Part shown: positions 17,880 through 29,692 of the stretch, one piece after another
How the letters are laid out: each line of letters begins with the position of its first letter
How positions within the stretch are numbered: position 1 is the stretch's first letter
Source: Pollenia angustigena
Lineage: Eukaryota > Arthropoda > Insecta > Diptera > Polleniidae
Length of the DNA: 64,000 nucleotides
Assembly: GCA_930367215.1 (NCBI GenBank)
Contig: OV884056.1
Location: 93,817,285-93,881,284, forward strand
Reading direction: 5' to 3'
Notes under the pieces: model-generated
Seen by the model: the letters and a program-made list of their open reading frames with translations, nothing else
What the model was told of the DNA's origin: nothing
Databases searched by the model: none
Program-made: the position numbers and the translations under genes

Positions 17880-18600
17880 GTTGCGTGAGTGACTGACTGA
17901 CTCATTCATCATCGCCCAGCCCAAACCGCTGACCCTAGAAACTTGAAATTTAGACCAGAGACAAATCGATCCACTAAGAAGGGATTTTTGGAAATTCGAA
18001 TGTTTAGGGGGTAAAAACAGGAAAATTCGGTAACCTTATATCTTCAAAACTAAAAGAGATACAAAAAAAATTAATACTTATTGTTGTTCTTTAGAAAAAT
18101 AAGCGGACAGGTGTCTGGTACTTTTTTGAAATTCGGCCCTTTTAGGGAGTAAACGGGTAAAACCTGAATTTTGGAACTTTTTTGACACCCCATTTATCTT
18201 TTGAACCAATTAACATAGAAACAAAGTTTATACCACATTCGATACTTATCAAAAAAAATACGAACACAAATTTGGTACTTTTTCGAAATTCGAACATTTA
18301 CGAGGTGAAAATCCTGACTATTTTTGGTACTTTTTTTACAAAACATTTTCCTCCATACATTCACATATTCGTACTAAATTATGGGCTGCCGCTATAATAA
18401 TGAAATTTTTGATACTTAATGGGGGAAAAGAATAGTACCCAAAAAAAGGAAATACGGGAAATTTGATATTTTTCTTTAGCTTTTTGGTTCTACTAAAGTT
18501 TTGGGTTAAATGCTAAAATTTAAACAAGTTTAAACCTAGAAAAATAAACTTTGGCATAAAAATATGTCCACGAAGAAAAAGGAGACGTTAACAAAGTAGC
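17880..18600 (+). repeat. Dispersed repeat with GACTGACTGACTCATTCATC leader
   Basis: Preceded by a TA-rich tract; starts GAGTTGCGTGAGTGACTGAC, has CGCCCAGCCCAAACCGCTGA and CTAGAAACTTGAAATTT, then several GAAATTCGAA/GGTACTTTTT modules, and ends near AAACTTTGGCATA. A second copy is at 6500-7560. I recall this leader as widespread in arthropod genomes, but cannot assign a class. Confidence 0.55.
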
Positions 18601-19804
18601 GGTGGCTATTCTTCAAAACGCGTCGAAGAAGTAAAAATTTACATGAAAACAAAAACAAATTTACAAAAAGGTTAGACTGGTTAAGGTCATAATTGCAAAA
18701 CTAGTGGATTAAAAGTTCTATTAGCTGTATTGCTAGTCACTTATATATGCGAATTCTTTGGCTTACTTTCTTTATATTCAGCTGGTGGGGGACTTACTTA
18801 ATTTAATTTTAAATCAACGCCAAAGCTTTGATTTAAAAACAAAAATACAATAGCAATGTAGTGGCTTTTCGAAACGTTTTTTGCCTTCGACATGGAAATA
18901 CCCGTTTAAAGCATAGTATCGCATGTTATAAATGACTACTTGTATACTGTGAAGTAAACATTTCACGGGTTAAATGAGGTGTATCAAGCTTCATTCACAA
19001 TGAATGCAACATTTTGGTTTTTCTTTTGTTTCACTTTTTCCAAAGTATTTCACATATTCTTAAATTTTTAAAACATAAAGTAACTCATGGCAAATTCAAC
19101 TACAGTTGGGGGCCTTAATACCAACAGTCCAAAAACAGCAGAGGTTTTTCGCATTGCATTTTTAGTGTTTACGGTTTGAAAAGTCATTTCTAACAAAACA
19201 CTAACAAAATCAAAAGAAATTGGTTTGAACTGGTCATTTGTTCTCAAGCAAAGTATTTTTTACACTTTAAATTTCAATCATTACGTGAAAAACCAAACGA
19301 GGTGCAAATACAGAAGTTTTATTAATTATTACAAAAGTGAGGTTATATCTTTTCGATTCTCATGGAAAATTCTAATAATAAAACTTGATTCTTTTTTTAA
19401 TTTGTACAAAAATATTTTCCTCCGTATTAATAAACGATTATTAAATTTAACAAACCTTTATTAATAAGTCCCCATTTACATTACACGATTTTTGTCGTTT
19501 CGATTATTGTCGTTTCCTCTTTGAAGTCGGTCTGATATTTACATTGTTCGATTTTTGTCGTTACAACTTTTTCTGCGCCACCGAACCTTAATACATTTTT
19601 CGTAAGATGGGGGAACGAATGAGCGAACAAAACGAATCGAAGAGTACTCTTGCTTGTGCACCTTTTTTAATCGCAACGACAAAAATCGTATAATATAAAT
19701 GGGGACTTAGGAAAATCATCATAGACATTTTTTTTGGAAACTTTTATTTAATTTAAAATGTTTTTTATGAATACGACCATTAATAGAGTTTTTCACTAAT
19801 GACG

Positions 19805-20072
19805 CCTTATCCGGTTGTATGGGCATATAGTTATATTAACAGTAACAAAATCACCCTTATTGTGTTTGGCGTATTTAAAGTACGCCTACGACTGTTTGGT
19901 AATAGATTAAAGAGCACGTGAACTTTTTTCCTTTAATCTATTACCAAACTGTCGTAGGCGTATTTTAAATACGCCAAACACAATAAGGGTGAATATATTT
20001 AAAAAAAAAATTAAATAAATGTATTTTATATAGCTAAATAACAATATAACCATCCTTCCGCGAACGACCCAA
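19805..20072. mobile_element. Diverged copy of the 16880 palindrome, interrupted
   Basis: Left arm CCGGTTGTATGGGCATATAG and right arm ATAACAATATAACC flank the 140-bp hairpin at 19852-19991. Confidence 0.65.
19852..19991. mobile_element. 140-bp hairpin element, copy 2
   Basis: Same sequence as 17110-17249, inserted in ACAAAATATATTT (as seen empty at about 16935) with duplication AAT. The empty site proves the boundaries and the 3-bp duplication. Confidence 0.9.
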
Positions 20073-21077
20073 ATGTTTTTGATTATATTTAAAAATTTCT
20101 TAATTGCATAATGTTATTTTAAAATCAATTAAGCAGTAGTAATATTTACTTTAAGAAGTGTTCGTTGAAAATTTGGACACATTTAATTATTAAAACAAAA
20201 AAGCGAGAATATTTCGCTATTTAAATGAGAAAAAAATTATTTAGAAAATATTTGTTTTTAAGTATTGTTATAAATAACACGGACATTAATTTTTTTTTAA
20301 TTACTTTTAACATTAGCCCAAACGGTTTTTTATTGTTCCAAGTTAATATATAGATACATATTTTTATAACAATTTGTGTAACTTTATTGTCATATTTGAA
20401 TAGCGAAAAGTGGCAGCCAGGTTTTTTTAACATTCGGAAGGGCAGAAAATCGTTTTCTTTTTAGTTGTAAAAAAAATCTTGCTTCAAAACTCGTAAATGC
20501 AAATTATTTGCGAAACCGAAACAGACACTATATAATTTGTCTTTTGAATTCCGTGAATATTTTGTTACATAAAAGGGCCAAAAAAACGGTTTGGCGAACA
20601 CACACTTTTCGTTTGCAAATATAAATGACACAAGCAAAATTATTAATTTTTCGATAAATTCTTCCTTTTATTCTTGTCAGTTTTTATGCTTCTTATTTTC
20701 GGTTTCGCTTCAACAGGTTAAAGGTCTAAATAAGTTTGAATACATTTATATCTCATAACAGGGAACCGAAGAGACCATTAAAATGTGTCCGTAAAAGGGT
20801 TATATCCTCTTTAAAGAGCTTAATGCTTTTCTTTAAAACGCTGCCGGGACCAGGGAACTCCTAATTTGCGTTTAGTTTGAGCAGAATTTTATTAGCAAAC
20901 TTTTTTTCATGGTTTGTATTTTGAAAATTTTTTACCGTTAAGGTTCCATATACAAATGTACCTATTTGCTCTGAATAATACTTGTCCATATTACAAAACA
21001 TTTGCTGCATAAACTTTCTTCAATATTCTTCTGAAACTTCATTCAAGTCCTTACAATAAATCTTTTGTTTACTTGGT
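20073..21077. other. AT-rich intergenic DNA
   Basis: No gene, RNA or repeat structure that I can support. Confidence 0.35.
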
Positions 21078-21340
21078 GGCCACACGATCAAGTTTTGCCT
21101 TTCAATTCCATTCAATTTACAATACCTCACTTTTTTACTTAACACTCACAGTTTTTAAATTGACCGCGAGATTGCTTTCAATTTAACCTTTCCATTTGTT
21201 TGGCAATTTTACTTTCAATTTAACAGCTGAGTACAAGTTTGTCTTTATAAATTGTTTTCTTATTGACAACTTGAAAGTAAACTGCTTACAAAGTGCAGCC
21301 TACGTCACAGCATTCAATTTATGTAAATTTTGGCAAGCAG

Positions 21341-21600
21341 TATATCGACCCATTTGCGCGAAGTTATCGTATATGCCAATTTTTGGAAATTGAGTTTTTG
21401 ATACAATCTTGTTCTATATTCAAAGAGACGTCGCCTGACAAAATATTGTAGTCGAATTTCAATTCGTTGCTCCAAAAATTGAATGTATATTTTCATATTT
21501 ATATTGCAAGTGATAGCAGAGAAAAGTATAAAAATGGCTCTCCTGTAAAATTAATTTTTTGTAACATACGATAATTTCGCGCAAAGGGGTCGATATATAA
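21341..21600. mobile_element. Foldback element nested in the GGCCACAC element
   Basis: TCGACCCATTTGCGCGAAG faces the inverted CGCGCAAAGGGGTCGA; flanked by TATA on both sides, while the related site at about 40000 is unoccupied. Confidence 0.7.
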
Positions 21601-21607
21601 GAGACTA

Positions 21608-21981
21608 CCCTGCAAATAATAGGACTAGTCCAAACACGCGTGTAAAGAGTAGTCCACAAGGGACCAGGACTAGTCCAAAAGTAACCCAAACGTATGGAAA
21701 AAACCTGGTCTATTTAACATTACGATGGCCTAGGAGAGGAACATATAATCCACCTTTGGACCACTAAGGAGTAGTTTCAAAACTACTCCATGGTATACAC
21801 AAGAGGATTAGTTTTGAAGTCGTTTAAAAACGAAAGCATGTCGTTAAAAAACGAAGACATGTCGTCTCACTACAAACACTTTTTAACAATGACATTGTCC
21901 ATGCTTGCATTACATTGGACAAGTCCATGGAGTAGTCCATTTTATCAAAATGGATCAGGTGGTCCAATTTTATTTGCAGGG
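21608..21981. mobile_element. TA-duplicating element with AGTCC motifs, copy 1
   Basis: Ends CCCTGCAAATAA and TTATTTGCAGGG, flanked by TA. The empty site GACTATCAAGAAC is seen at about 29470 and, inverted, about 39980. Internally TAGTCCA/GGACTAGTCC occurs about ten times in both orientations. The open frame in it is a by-product. Confidence 0.85.
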
Positions 21982-22135
21982 TATCAAGAACAACTTGAAC
22001 GTGTGGCTGCAAGGTTAGCAGCGTTTTTAATATTTTCTATGCCTTCTATCTTTCATCTTCTCTAAATAACAAACCTACAAAAACTGCTCTTACATGAAAC
22101 AGAGTACACCTTTACATACGTCTTTCTCCTTTTAC

Positions 22136-22507
22136 CCTGCAAATAATAGGACCAGTCCAAACACGCGTGTAAAGAGTAGTCCACAAGGAACCAGGACTAG
22201 TCCAAAAGTAACCCAAACGTATGGAAAAAACCTGGTCTATTTAACATTACGATGTCCTAGGAGAAGACCATATAACCCACCTTTGGACCACTAAGAAGTA
22301 GTTTTAAAACTACTCCATGGTGTATACTCAAGAGGATTAGTTTTGAAGTCGTTTAAAAACGAAAGCATGTCGTTAAAAACGAAGACGTCGTCTCACTACA
22401 AACACTTTTTAACAATGACATGGTCCATGCTTGCATTACATTGGACCAGTCCATGGAGTAGTCCATTTTATCAAAATGGATCAGGTGGTCCAATTTTATT
22501 TGCAGGG
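22136..22507. mobile_element. TA-duplicating element with AGTCC motifs, copy 2
   Basis: Nearly identical to copy 1, same ends, flanked by TA on both sides (22134-22135, 22508-22509). Confidence 0.85.
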
Positions 22508-22744
22508 TACCAACAAACTCAAATGTTTCGGTGAATGTGTTTTGTACTATGGACGGAGACTTAAAGATACATTCAAAAGTTTCAATTTAAAGAAAAGTGT
22601 GTTCAAAATTGAAGTGATATATAAAATGTATTTTTATATTTTTATATACAATGAAAAAACATTTATCTTTTTTTTTTTTTTATTTTTTTTTTTTGTTGAA
22701 TCTCATTTTTGTAACTTTTATTGTTATTTTTTTTCTATTTGACT

Positions 22745-23660
22745 AAATGAATTCATAAAATGTATATTTAATGTTATACCAAAATAAAAAAATTATTTAA
22801 TTATTTCATTTGTTAAGCATTTTATTTAAATTAATATTTAAACTCAAACCCACCAAAAGTAACAAAAAACAAATGAAAGAAAAAATAATAAATTAAAATA
22901 ATAAAAGTTTTTAACAACAATAATAAATAAAATTATAGTTTAAAAATTAATGAAATTAATTAAAATTTAATGAAAACAAACAAAAGAATAATAACATTAA
23001 CAAAACATCTGAACAAAGTATTAAAAAAAAGATATTGAAAAGAATAAAAAAAATTTGTATTTAAAACCAAAAAAAAAGCATTTCACATAAAACAAAAATC
23101 CAAAACAAATAAAAAATAATTAAGTTAAAAAAGGCACAAAAAATTAAAAAAAAATATTATTAAAAGAAATTTAACAAAATACCTAAGCGCAATAAATTAT
23201 ATTAAAATTTAAAAATAAAACTATATTCTAGAATCATGTGAAAAATACAAAACAATATAAAAACGCAACAAGTAACAAAAAATAAATTTAATTATATAGA
23301 TTTGATTGTACTTTATATGAAAAATAAACAAAAAACAAGAAGCATTACAAAAAATGTAACAAAAAAAATAAATAAATTCAACAAAAAAAGTAAATAAAAT
23401 AATATTAAGTGCATAATAAAAATATTATTATAATAATAGTGTGTAATATTTCGTGTATTCTCAGTTACAAAATCGTAAAAAACAAATAATAATTAACACG
23501 TTTATAAAATAAAATGTTAGTAACAGTAATAAAAAACAAAGAAGAAGAAACAAATAATGCAACAAACAACTAACAAAGAAATGCATAAATCTAAGTATAA
23601 ATACTAAAAACATTAAAAAATAATTAAAATTATAACATAATTATTATAATATTGCATATA
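22745..23660. repeat. A-rich strand-asymmetric block
   Basis: About 900 bp in which the plus strand is dominated by A with some AAC/AAAT tracts and very little G. No frame or repeat unit recognised; could be a 3' UTR-like or decayed satellite sequence. Confidence 0.4.
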
Positions 23661-23904
23661 TTATAATGAAAATAATATAAACACATACAATATAATAAAT
23701 TGAATGAAGAAATCTAGTATATATTCTATATTAAAGAAACAAACACAAAACCGTAGTATTTTAACTTTAATTATAAGAATACTAACAGAAAAAAGATACA
23801 AATGAAATTGATAAAACTTAAAGAAAAAAAAAATAATACACAAACTATATTTTGCGTTTGTTAAACGCAATGAAACCGAAAATCGTAAAATACTCCACAA
23901 AACA

Positions 23905-24303
23905 TTTATACAAATTAGAGGCCTGCAACAAGGCCACTTACAAATCATTTCAATTTACGTCCACAATGAATCGAATCTTTTTTTCAATACATTTGATGAA
24001 TCGTTTTGAATTTTGTGTTTTGTTATCTTTTGTTTATTATGTTTATACAGTCATAGTCATATATATGTATTTACAAAAATAAAAATGTAAGCCAGCTACG
24101 AAAAAACATTATTTTGCTACTTTATGTGCAAATGCACAGGACTTTGTTTGTATATATATGTACATATATGAACATAAACGAAAAACACAAAAACACAAAA
24201 CGATTCATCAAATGAATTGAAAAAAGTTCAACTCATTTGATTCATTGCATGCGTAAAATGAAATGATTTGTAAGAAGGCTTGTGGCAGGTCTCTAATACA
24301 AAT
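23905..24303. mobile_element. Diverged foldback, arms about 105 bp
   Basis: ACAAATTAGAGGCCTGCAAC and TTTGATGAATCG near 23908-24005 are found inverted at 24190-24303 (CGATTCATCAAATGAATTG, GGCAGGTCTCTAATACAAAT). Loop about 180 bp. The open frame across the left arm is not a gene. Confidence 0.6.
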
Positions 24304-24805
24304 CACACACAAATTGCAAAAGTACTTTTTTCTTTTCAACGAAATGCTATGTTTGGTTTGTTAATTCAATTTTTCGTTGTAAAAAAAAAGTTTAATTGAA
24401 ATAGTATTTATCAGGGTGTCTGCCGCGTATTTCGATTCGAAAGAAATAACTTACGAGTTCGAACAATGTGTACTGTGTATAACTTCCGTTCATTCGAAAC
24501 AAATAATACGAAAATCGTAATGCGCAGTGCACATATTTCGATCACGTCAATTATTTCTTTTAAACCAAATGCCCGATAAGCCCCCAGACTTTAACACCGA
24601 ATCTACAAGAGACATGAGTTGCTATTAAAACATGATGTTAAGACTACATGTTGAATTATTAATATGTTAAAGGTGGAATATCGTACTGATATTAATGTTA
24701 AGGTTTGCCCAATGAAAATCATGTTATCGAAAAAAAGAAGCAAAAAATGACTGCTGTCAAGCTGATACGTCATTTTATATTATAAAAGAGTTTTAACAAC
24801 CGTGT

Positions 24806-25580
24806 TAACCAAACAAACACGAAGTATAGCCTTTAATATGAAATGACTTTATCATTTGACATCAAACACAATTCTCAAACGTTTTTCAATTGTTTGATTT
24901 TAACATTTAAATTCAAATTGATAATGATTTGAAAATAAACATTTGACATGAAATGTTTTATCAATTTGTTGTCAAATTGGTGTCAAATGTTAAATTCAAA
25001 TCAAAACTAAACTTGGCAATACTAAAGCGAAAAATTAATGTAAACGTTAAAAATGGCGATTAAAGTTAAATTTTTACTTCGTGGTTAAATTTGTTTTACA
25101 AGTGAACGATTTATTTCTTGTGAAAAATGAAAATGATTTGTGAGTAATTACAATGATTAAAAAGACGAAGTAAAAAAAAATTAAACGGAAAAGTGAAGAA
25201 ATTATAAGTTTGTTGAACGATCGCGGTGCTACAATCTTCAAAATAAAAGGGTGCCAATTATTTCGTCTTTGCGAGAATTAGAGGACGGAAAGAACATTAT
25301 TTCATACTTTAGCTACCTATGGTGCCGAATGTTTATCTCACGGTGTATTGAAATAAAAAATGAATTTAAATAAAAAAAATTAAATATTTTTATTTATGTT
25401 CCACATTGTATTATAATCCACATTTAAAAAACATTTGAGAATTACGTTTGAAAGCAAGTTGAAAATAAAGCCATTTTTCAATTTGAAAATAATTTCCCCT
25501 CTTTGTTGAATGTTATGATTTACAAATCATTATCAAACGTTTGTCTTTGGAAAAAACGTTTGAAGCGTCAGAAAAATAAC
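24806..25580 (+). mobile_element. CCAACAAACAC element, copy 1 (degenerate right end)
   Basis: Begins ACCAAACAAACACGAAG; then CATTTGA/TCAAATG reiterations, AAAATGGCGATTAAAGTTA, and a segment with CGATCGCGGTGCTACAATC, all shared with 31979-33584 and 35088-35893. Confidence 0.7.
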
Positions 25581-26165
25581 ATGATGAGTCTATACCTAAC
25601 AACAACGTCATGAAAGTGGTAATTTTAAACATTTCATGTCTGTCGTAGACTGTGTGTTACTTTAAAAGCTTTAAGTGACTTTGTCAGATAAAAAATCCAT
25701 ACGTAATTGTCTGCCAAAATTAACAAATGCGGAAGCTTTATTAATTTTTGCTTTCATCCGACATAACCTAAAATCGTTCAAAACAGAAAATTATATACAT
25801 ACATACATTCTGATTTCTATTTCTATTCACTTTTAATTGCATTTCAGTTATTTATAAATGTAGTTTTTCAAACAAAATATGTGTGAATAAATAGATTTAA
25901 ATGTATATTTGCTGCCAGAATCCAATTACTTGCAAAACAGCTGATGTCGTCAGATGGTTATTGAATCTTCTTATATTATTGTTATTAATTGCGGTTGAAA
26001 AAAGTTGTTTTGTTCACAGCGATTATATAAGAACTAACAATAATAAATCAAATCTTATCTTAATACTTTTTTTTATGTCCTGCCAGGGCCAGACAAAAAT
26101 TATCTTCATCACGGGTGCTGTTCACACACATACATACATATATATGTAGGTTTTTATCGCTCATC

Positions 26166-26540
26166 TTAATGGGTAAGTGCTGCAGTGTCTATTCTCTTTA
26201 AGCGAGTGTGGCCGCTATCATTTAAAATATTTCGAGCTAGTTGGTTCGCATTTAATTCGAGCCTTTTTAAGTATTTTACTGCATATTTCGTAATCATAGT
26301 TTTAACTAATGGCACATTGAGATCCTTGTGAATATTTGAGTTTTTGACATACCAAGGAGTAACTGTGATTATTCGAAGAATTTTATTTTGGCGCCTTTGA
26401 ATTTTTTCGATATTATAGGCGGAGGCAGTGCCCCATAACTGAGTACCATAGAACCAGATTGGCTTTAAGATGGAGTTGTAAAGTGGAAGATTGCCGTCGA
26501 GACTAAGGACAGAGTTTCTTCCAATAAGCCAATGAATTTG
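26166..26540 (-). pseudogene. Jockey-like LINE, C-terminal end of ORF2
   Basis: An uninterrupted minus-strand frame of about 125 codons reads QIHWLIGRNSVLSLDGNLPL, ILKPIWFYGTQLWGTASAYN, IEKIQRRQNKILRIITVTPW and ends DTAALTH, stop at 26166. This is the region just after the reverse transcriptase, homologous to the end of the protein at 53622-54956. No start codon: a 5'-truncated insertion joined at about 26545 to a GGGATGCC element end. Confidence 0.8.
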
Positions 26541-26544
26541 AAAT

Positions 26545-26606
26545 CCCGGGTCCAGAAATCTCGGGATTTTCTAAAATCAATCCCGATTGGCATCCCTACA
26601 ACAACG
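26545..26606. mobile_element. Right end of a GGGATGCC hAT-type element
   Basis: AATCCCGG, CGGGATTTTCTAAAATCAAT and CCCGATTGGCATCCCTA match the right end of 6759-7485. The rest is missing. Confidence 0.7.
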
Positions 26607-26833
26607 TAATCGGCAAAAACCATGTGAGAAACGTGTCGTGTGTTTTTAATTTAATGTTTATATTTTTAACAATAGCTAAAGGCTATGTCATTTGCTTAAG
26701 CACAGTGCGAAACTGATCGCACTTATCTTTCGGAATCAAATGTTTTTTAATTTTGTTTTTGTGTTTTTAAATCACTTTGAGAGGCTTTTTATTAATTTTT
26801 GGCAAGCTTAACCATATTATAGTTGGGCATTAA

Positions 26834-26975
26834 GTGCTGGTTCACACTTGTCAAGTCTAAAAGCCGTCAAGCCTTAAGCTTTTAAAAGAGAAGGAAAATA
26901 TAATGGCATTATTTTCCCCTCTCTTCTAAAAGGTCATGACTTGACAACTAAAACTTGAAGAGTGTGAACCAGCAA
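26834..26975. mobile_element. TAA-duplicating foldback, GTTCACAC ends
   Basis: GTGCTGGTTCACAC faces GTGTGAACCAGCA; TAA flanks at 26831-26833 and 26976-26978. Core includes TTTTCCCCTCTC, as in related copies. Confidence 0.8.
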
Positions 26976-27196
26976 TAATATAGAGAACATATCGCACTTG
27001 ATCATAAAGAGGGTATTAACAATTTTAATTTAATATTTAAGGCATATGAAAGTTATTATTAAAACAACCGTTTCATTTCCAATAAGTAGGCAAAATAGCA
27101 CGATATCTTTACAGAGGGTAGATATGATTATTACGTGTCGATTTTTTCCAAAAAGTGAAAAAAAAACATTTTAAAGAATTGTGTTCCTACGGCTAC

Positions 27197-27566
27197 TCAA
27201 TAATAGGACCAGTCCAAACACTCGTGTAAAGAGTAGTCCACAAGGGACTAGGACTAGTCCAAAAGTAACCCAAACGTATGGAAAAAACCTGGTCTTTTTA
27301 ACATTACGATGTCCTAGGAGAGGACCATATAACTCACCTTTGGACCACTAAGGAGTAGTTTTAAAACTACTCCATGGTATACTCAAGAGGATTAGTTTTG
27401 AAGTCGTTTAAAAACGAAAGCATGTCGTTAAAAAACGAAGACATGTCGTCTCACTACAAACACTTTTTAACAATAACATGGTCCATGCTTGCATTACATC
27501 GGACTAGTCAATGGAGTAGTCCATTTTATCAAAATGGATCAGGTGTGTCCAATTTTATTTGCAGGG
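27197..27566. mobile_element. TA element with AGTCC motifs, copy 3
   Basis: Matches copies at 21608 and 22136 but the first few bases of the left end are lost. Confidence 0.8.
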
Positions 27567-28416
27567 ATATTATGCGTGACACACACACACACACAAATTT
27601 AAAAAAACTCCAAAGTATTTGCAACAAATAAAATGCCAATGAAATCCAAACACTAACATCTCACTTCATTTACTTCGCCCTTATCGTGAAATAAATTTCC
27701 CTTTTCCCCTAAAAAATGCCGTGAAAGCAAAATTTCGAGGGCAAAAATGTTCACTTCTTATTTACAATTTATTGATATAGAAAACATTAAGAAAAATTTT
27801 AAAATGTAAAACTGTTACAAACAATAAAACCAAAAACATTAAAAACTGTTAAAAAACAGATCCGAGAGAAGAATTAAGTGATTGCAAAATACAAAAAACT
27901 GTAGTAAAAAATAATATTTATAATTGGTTGTTAAAAATATATAGACTAAACAATAATGACATCATATTACATAAAAACGTTGTACCTATCTGACCAATGT
28001 TTTTATGTACCAACAACACAACACAAATCTTTAAACCAGACGAGCTATGAAAAAAAAACGGTTAACAACCCAATCTGAATAGATATCTTAAAATGTGTAG
28101 TTCTTGAAAGCTTTTAACATTTTAAATAATTTACTGAATACCGTAAAATATATTTACAAAATTGTCGGAAAAATCAAAAACCATAAATCTTGAAGTGCAA
28201 TTTCTTAAATATATACATAATTATAAATCTTATTAAAAATTTTTTTATTTTTTGCCAAATAATTTTTAATTTTTATAAAATAAAAATTCTGAATTGTAAA
28301 CTGACGATACATAATTCACGCATCAGATGCATGGCAGTAATGCATTTCCGAACATACCCTATTACTTTAACTTCCAGTAAACAATTTGTGTTTGACAGTT
28401 ATAACTAGAGAAGTAA

Positions 28417-28763
28417 AGGCAAGATTACACTATTATACTTTGTATTAATACATGTCAAAAACTCAAGTAATATGACAAAGTGGGATAGTGTGAATGCAAT
28501 GTGTCACGAAAATGACAAGTATTATGAAAAATGTTTGACATCCCATACGACTTCATCGTTTTTTGAAAAATATCTAAACAATAATACTTTTCATTGGATC
28601 AGGGTTGCATTTTACTTCATGTGTAAGTACTTTGTGTGATGGTGTGAACACAAACTGTCATGTTACATTAGATTTTTTGACAGTCGCAACAAAACTCATT
28701 AAATTTCTATCTCACAAAGTATTATGGAATACGTAAGACTTATGAGATTGTGTAATCTAGGCT
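28417..28763. mobile_element. TAA-duplicating foldback, AGGCAAGATTACAC ends
   Basis: AGGCAAGATTACAC faces GTGTAATCTAGGCT; TAA flanks at 28414-28416 and 28764-28766. Interior contains ACAAAGT repeats in both orientations. Confidence 0.75.
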
Positions 28764-29692
28764 TAACGAATATCGATACCGATATATCGGCGATACTTCA
28801 GGTTTGCCGATATATTCACTTAGATAAACAATCAGACTGCAAAGTTGTGCAAACGTAATTTCTTATATGTGAGAATGTTTTATTGTATGTTTTCTTTAAT
28901 ATTTATCTTTCTTAAAAGAGGTGATATTTGATAAAAATTATTCCAAAAAAAATTTCTTACATGGTCTGTAATCTAAGGAAGAGTTCAAAGAGAAATATGT
29001 TATTCGGATTAACGGTAAATTTTTATTTTAATCATTATTCAGTTAAATTATTACGAGAAAAATTTCACGTTTGAAATGTCACTTATCGACCCAGATTTTG
29101 GCTTAAAAAAAGAAAATACAAAAGATTTTGGAATCAAACCAAGACATTTTAATGTTACATGGCTACGTAAAATTCTGAGAGTAGTATGAGTAAAAAATTG
29201 TGCCAGGTTTCGCTGAATTACGCCTTTTTATACATGGCCACAAAAACTATTTCTGTTTTTTTCACGTTCGAACCGCTACTTCTTTTGCCATTATCTTTGA
29301 CCTAGAATCGCACCCTCCATAAACTTTAGCATAGATAACAGTGCTTTCTTAGTGCTATAATTTAAGGGTTAAGAAAACGTCAAAATATTTTTTGTTTAAA
29401 ATGTTATTGCATTTTTGATGCGTACGACTGTCACGTTCAACACTTTGGAATTACCCATATGTAAAAGACTATCAAGAACAACTTAACCGTGTGGCCGCAG
29501 GGTTATAAAAACATATGATGCTTGCAGTGATGCCAATATTGTTTGAAAAACGGCTAAAATTTTGAGTTTTTAATGAAAACTGACTTTAAAAAATATCGAA
29601 TTCGATAGTCGTATTTCAATATTGATACATCGATGCATCGGTATTTTAAATATCGGCGATATATATCGACTATTTTTTTGCCCATTCCTACC
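28764..29692. mobile_element. Probable hAT-like element with TATCGATA reiterations
   Basis: Left zone ATCGATACCGATATATCGGCG and right zone TATCGGCGATATATATCG are inverted; the right end GCCCATTCCTA resembles the end GCCCATCCCTA at 55226-55236. About 29535-29625 recurs inverted at 52945-53035. Ends not fixed. Confidence 0.45.

Larger units (their letters stand above)
21078..22010. mobile_element. GGCCACAC element with two nested insertions
   Basis: GGCCACACGATCAAGTT at left faces AACTTGAACGTGTGGC at right. It matches the copy at 39953-40395 but is split by a foldback (21341-21600) and by the TA element (21608-21981). Confidence 0.7.

Noticed and set aside
23852..24082. 76-codon frame as a small membrane protein
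   Set aside because: It spans the left arm of a foldback repeat and has no start context or family resemblance.
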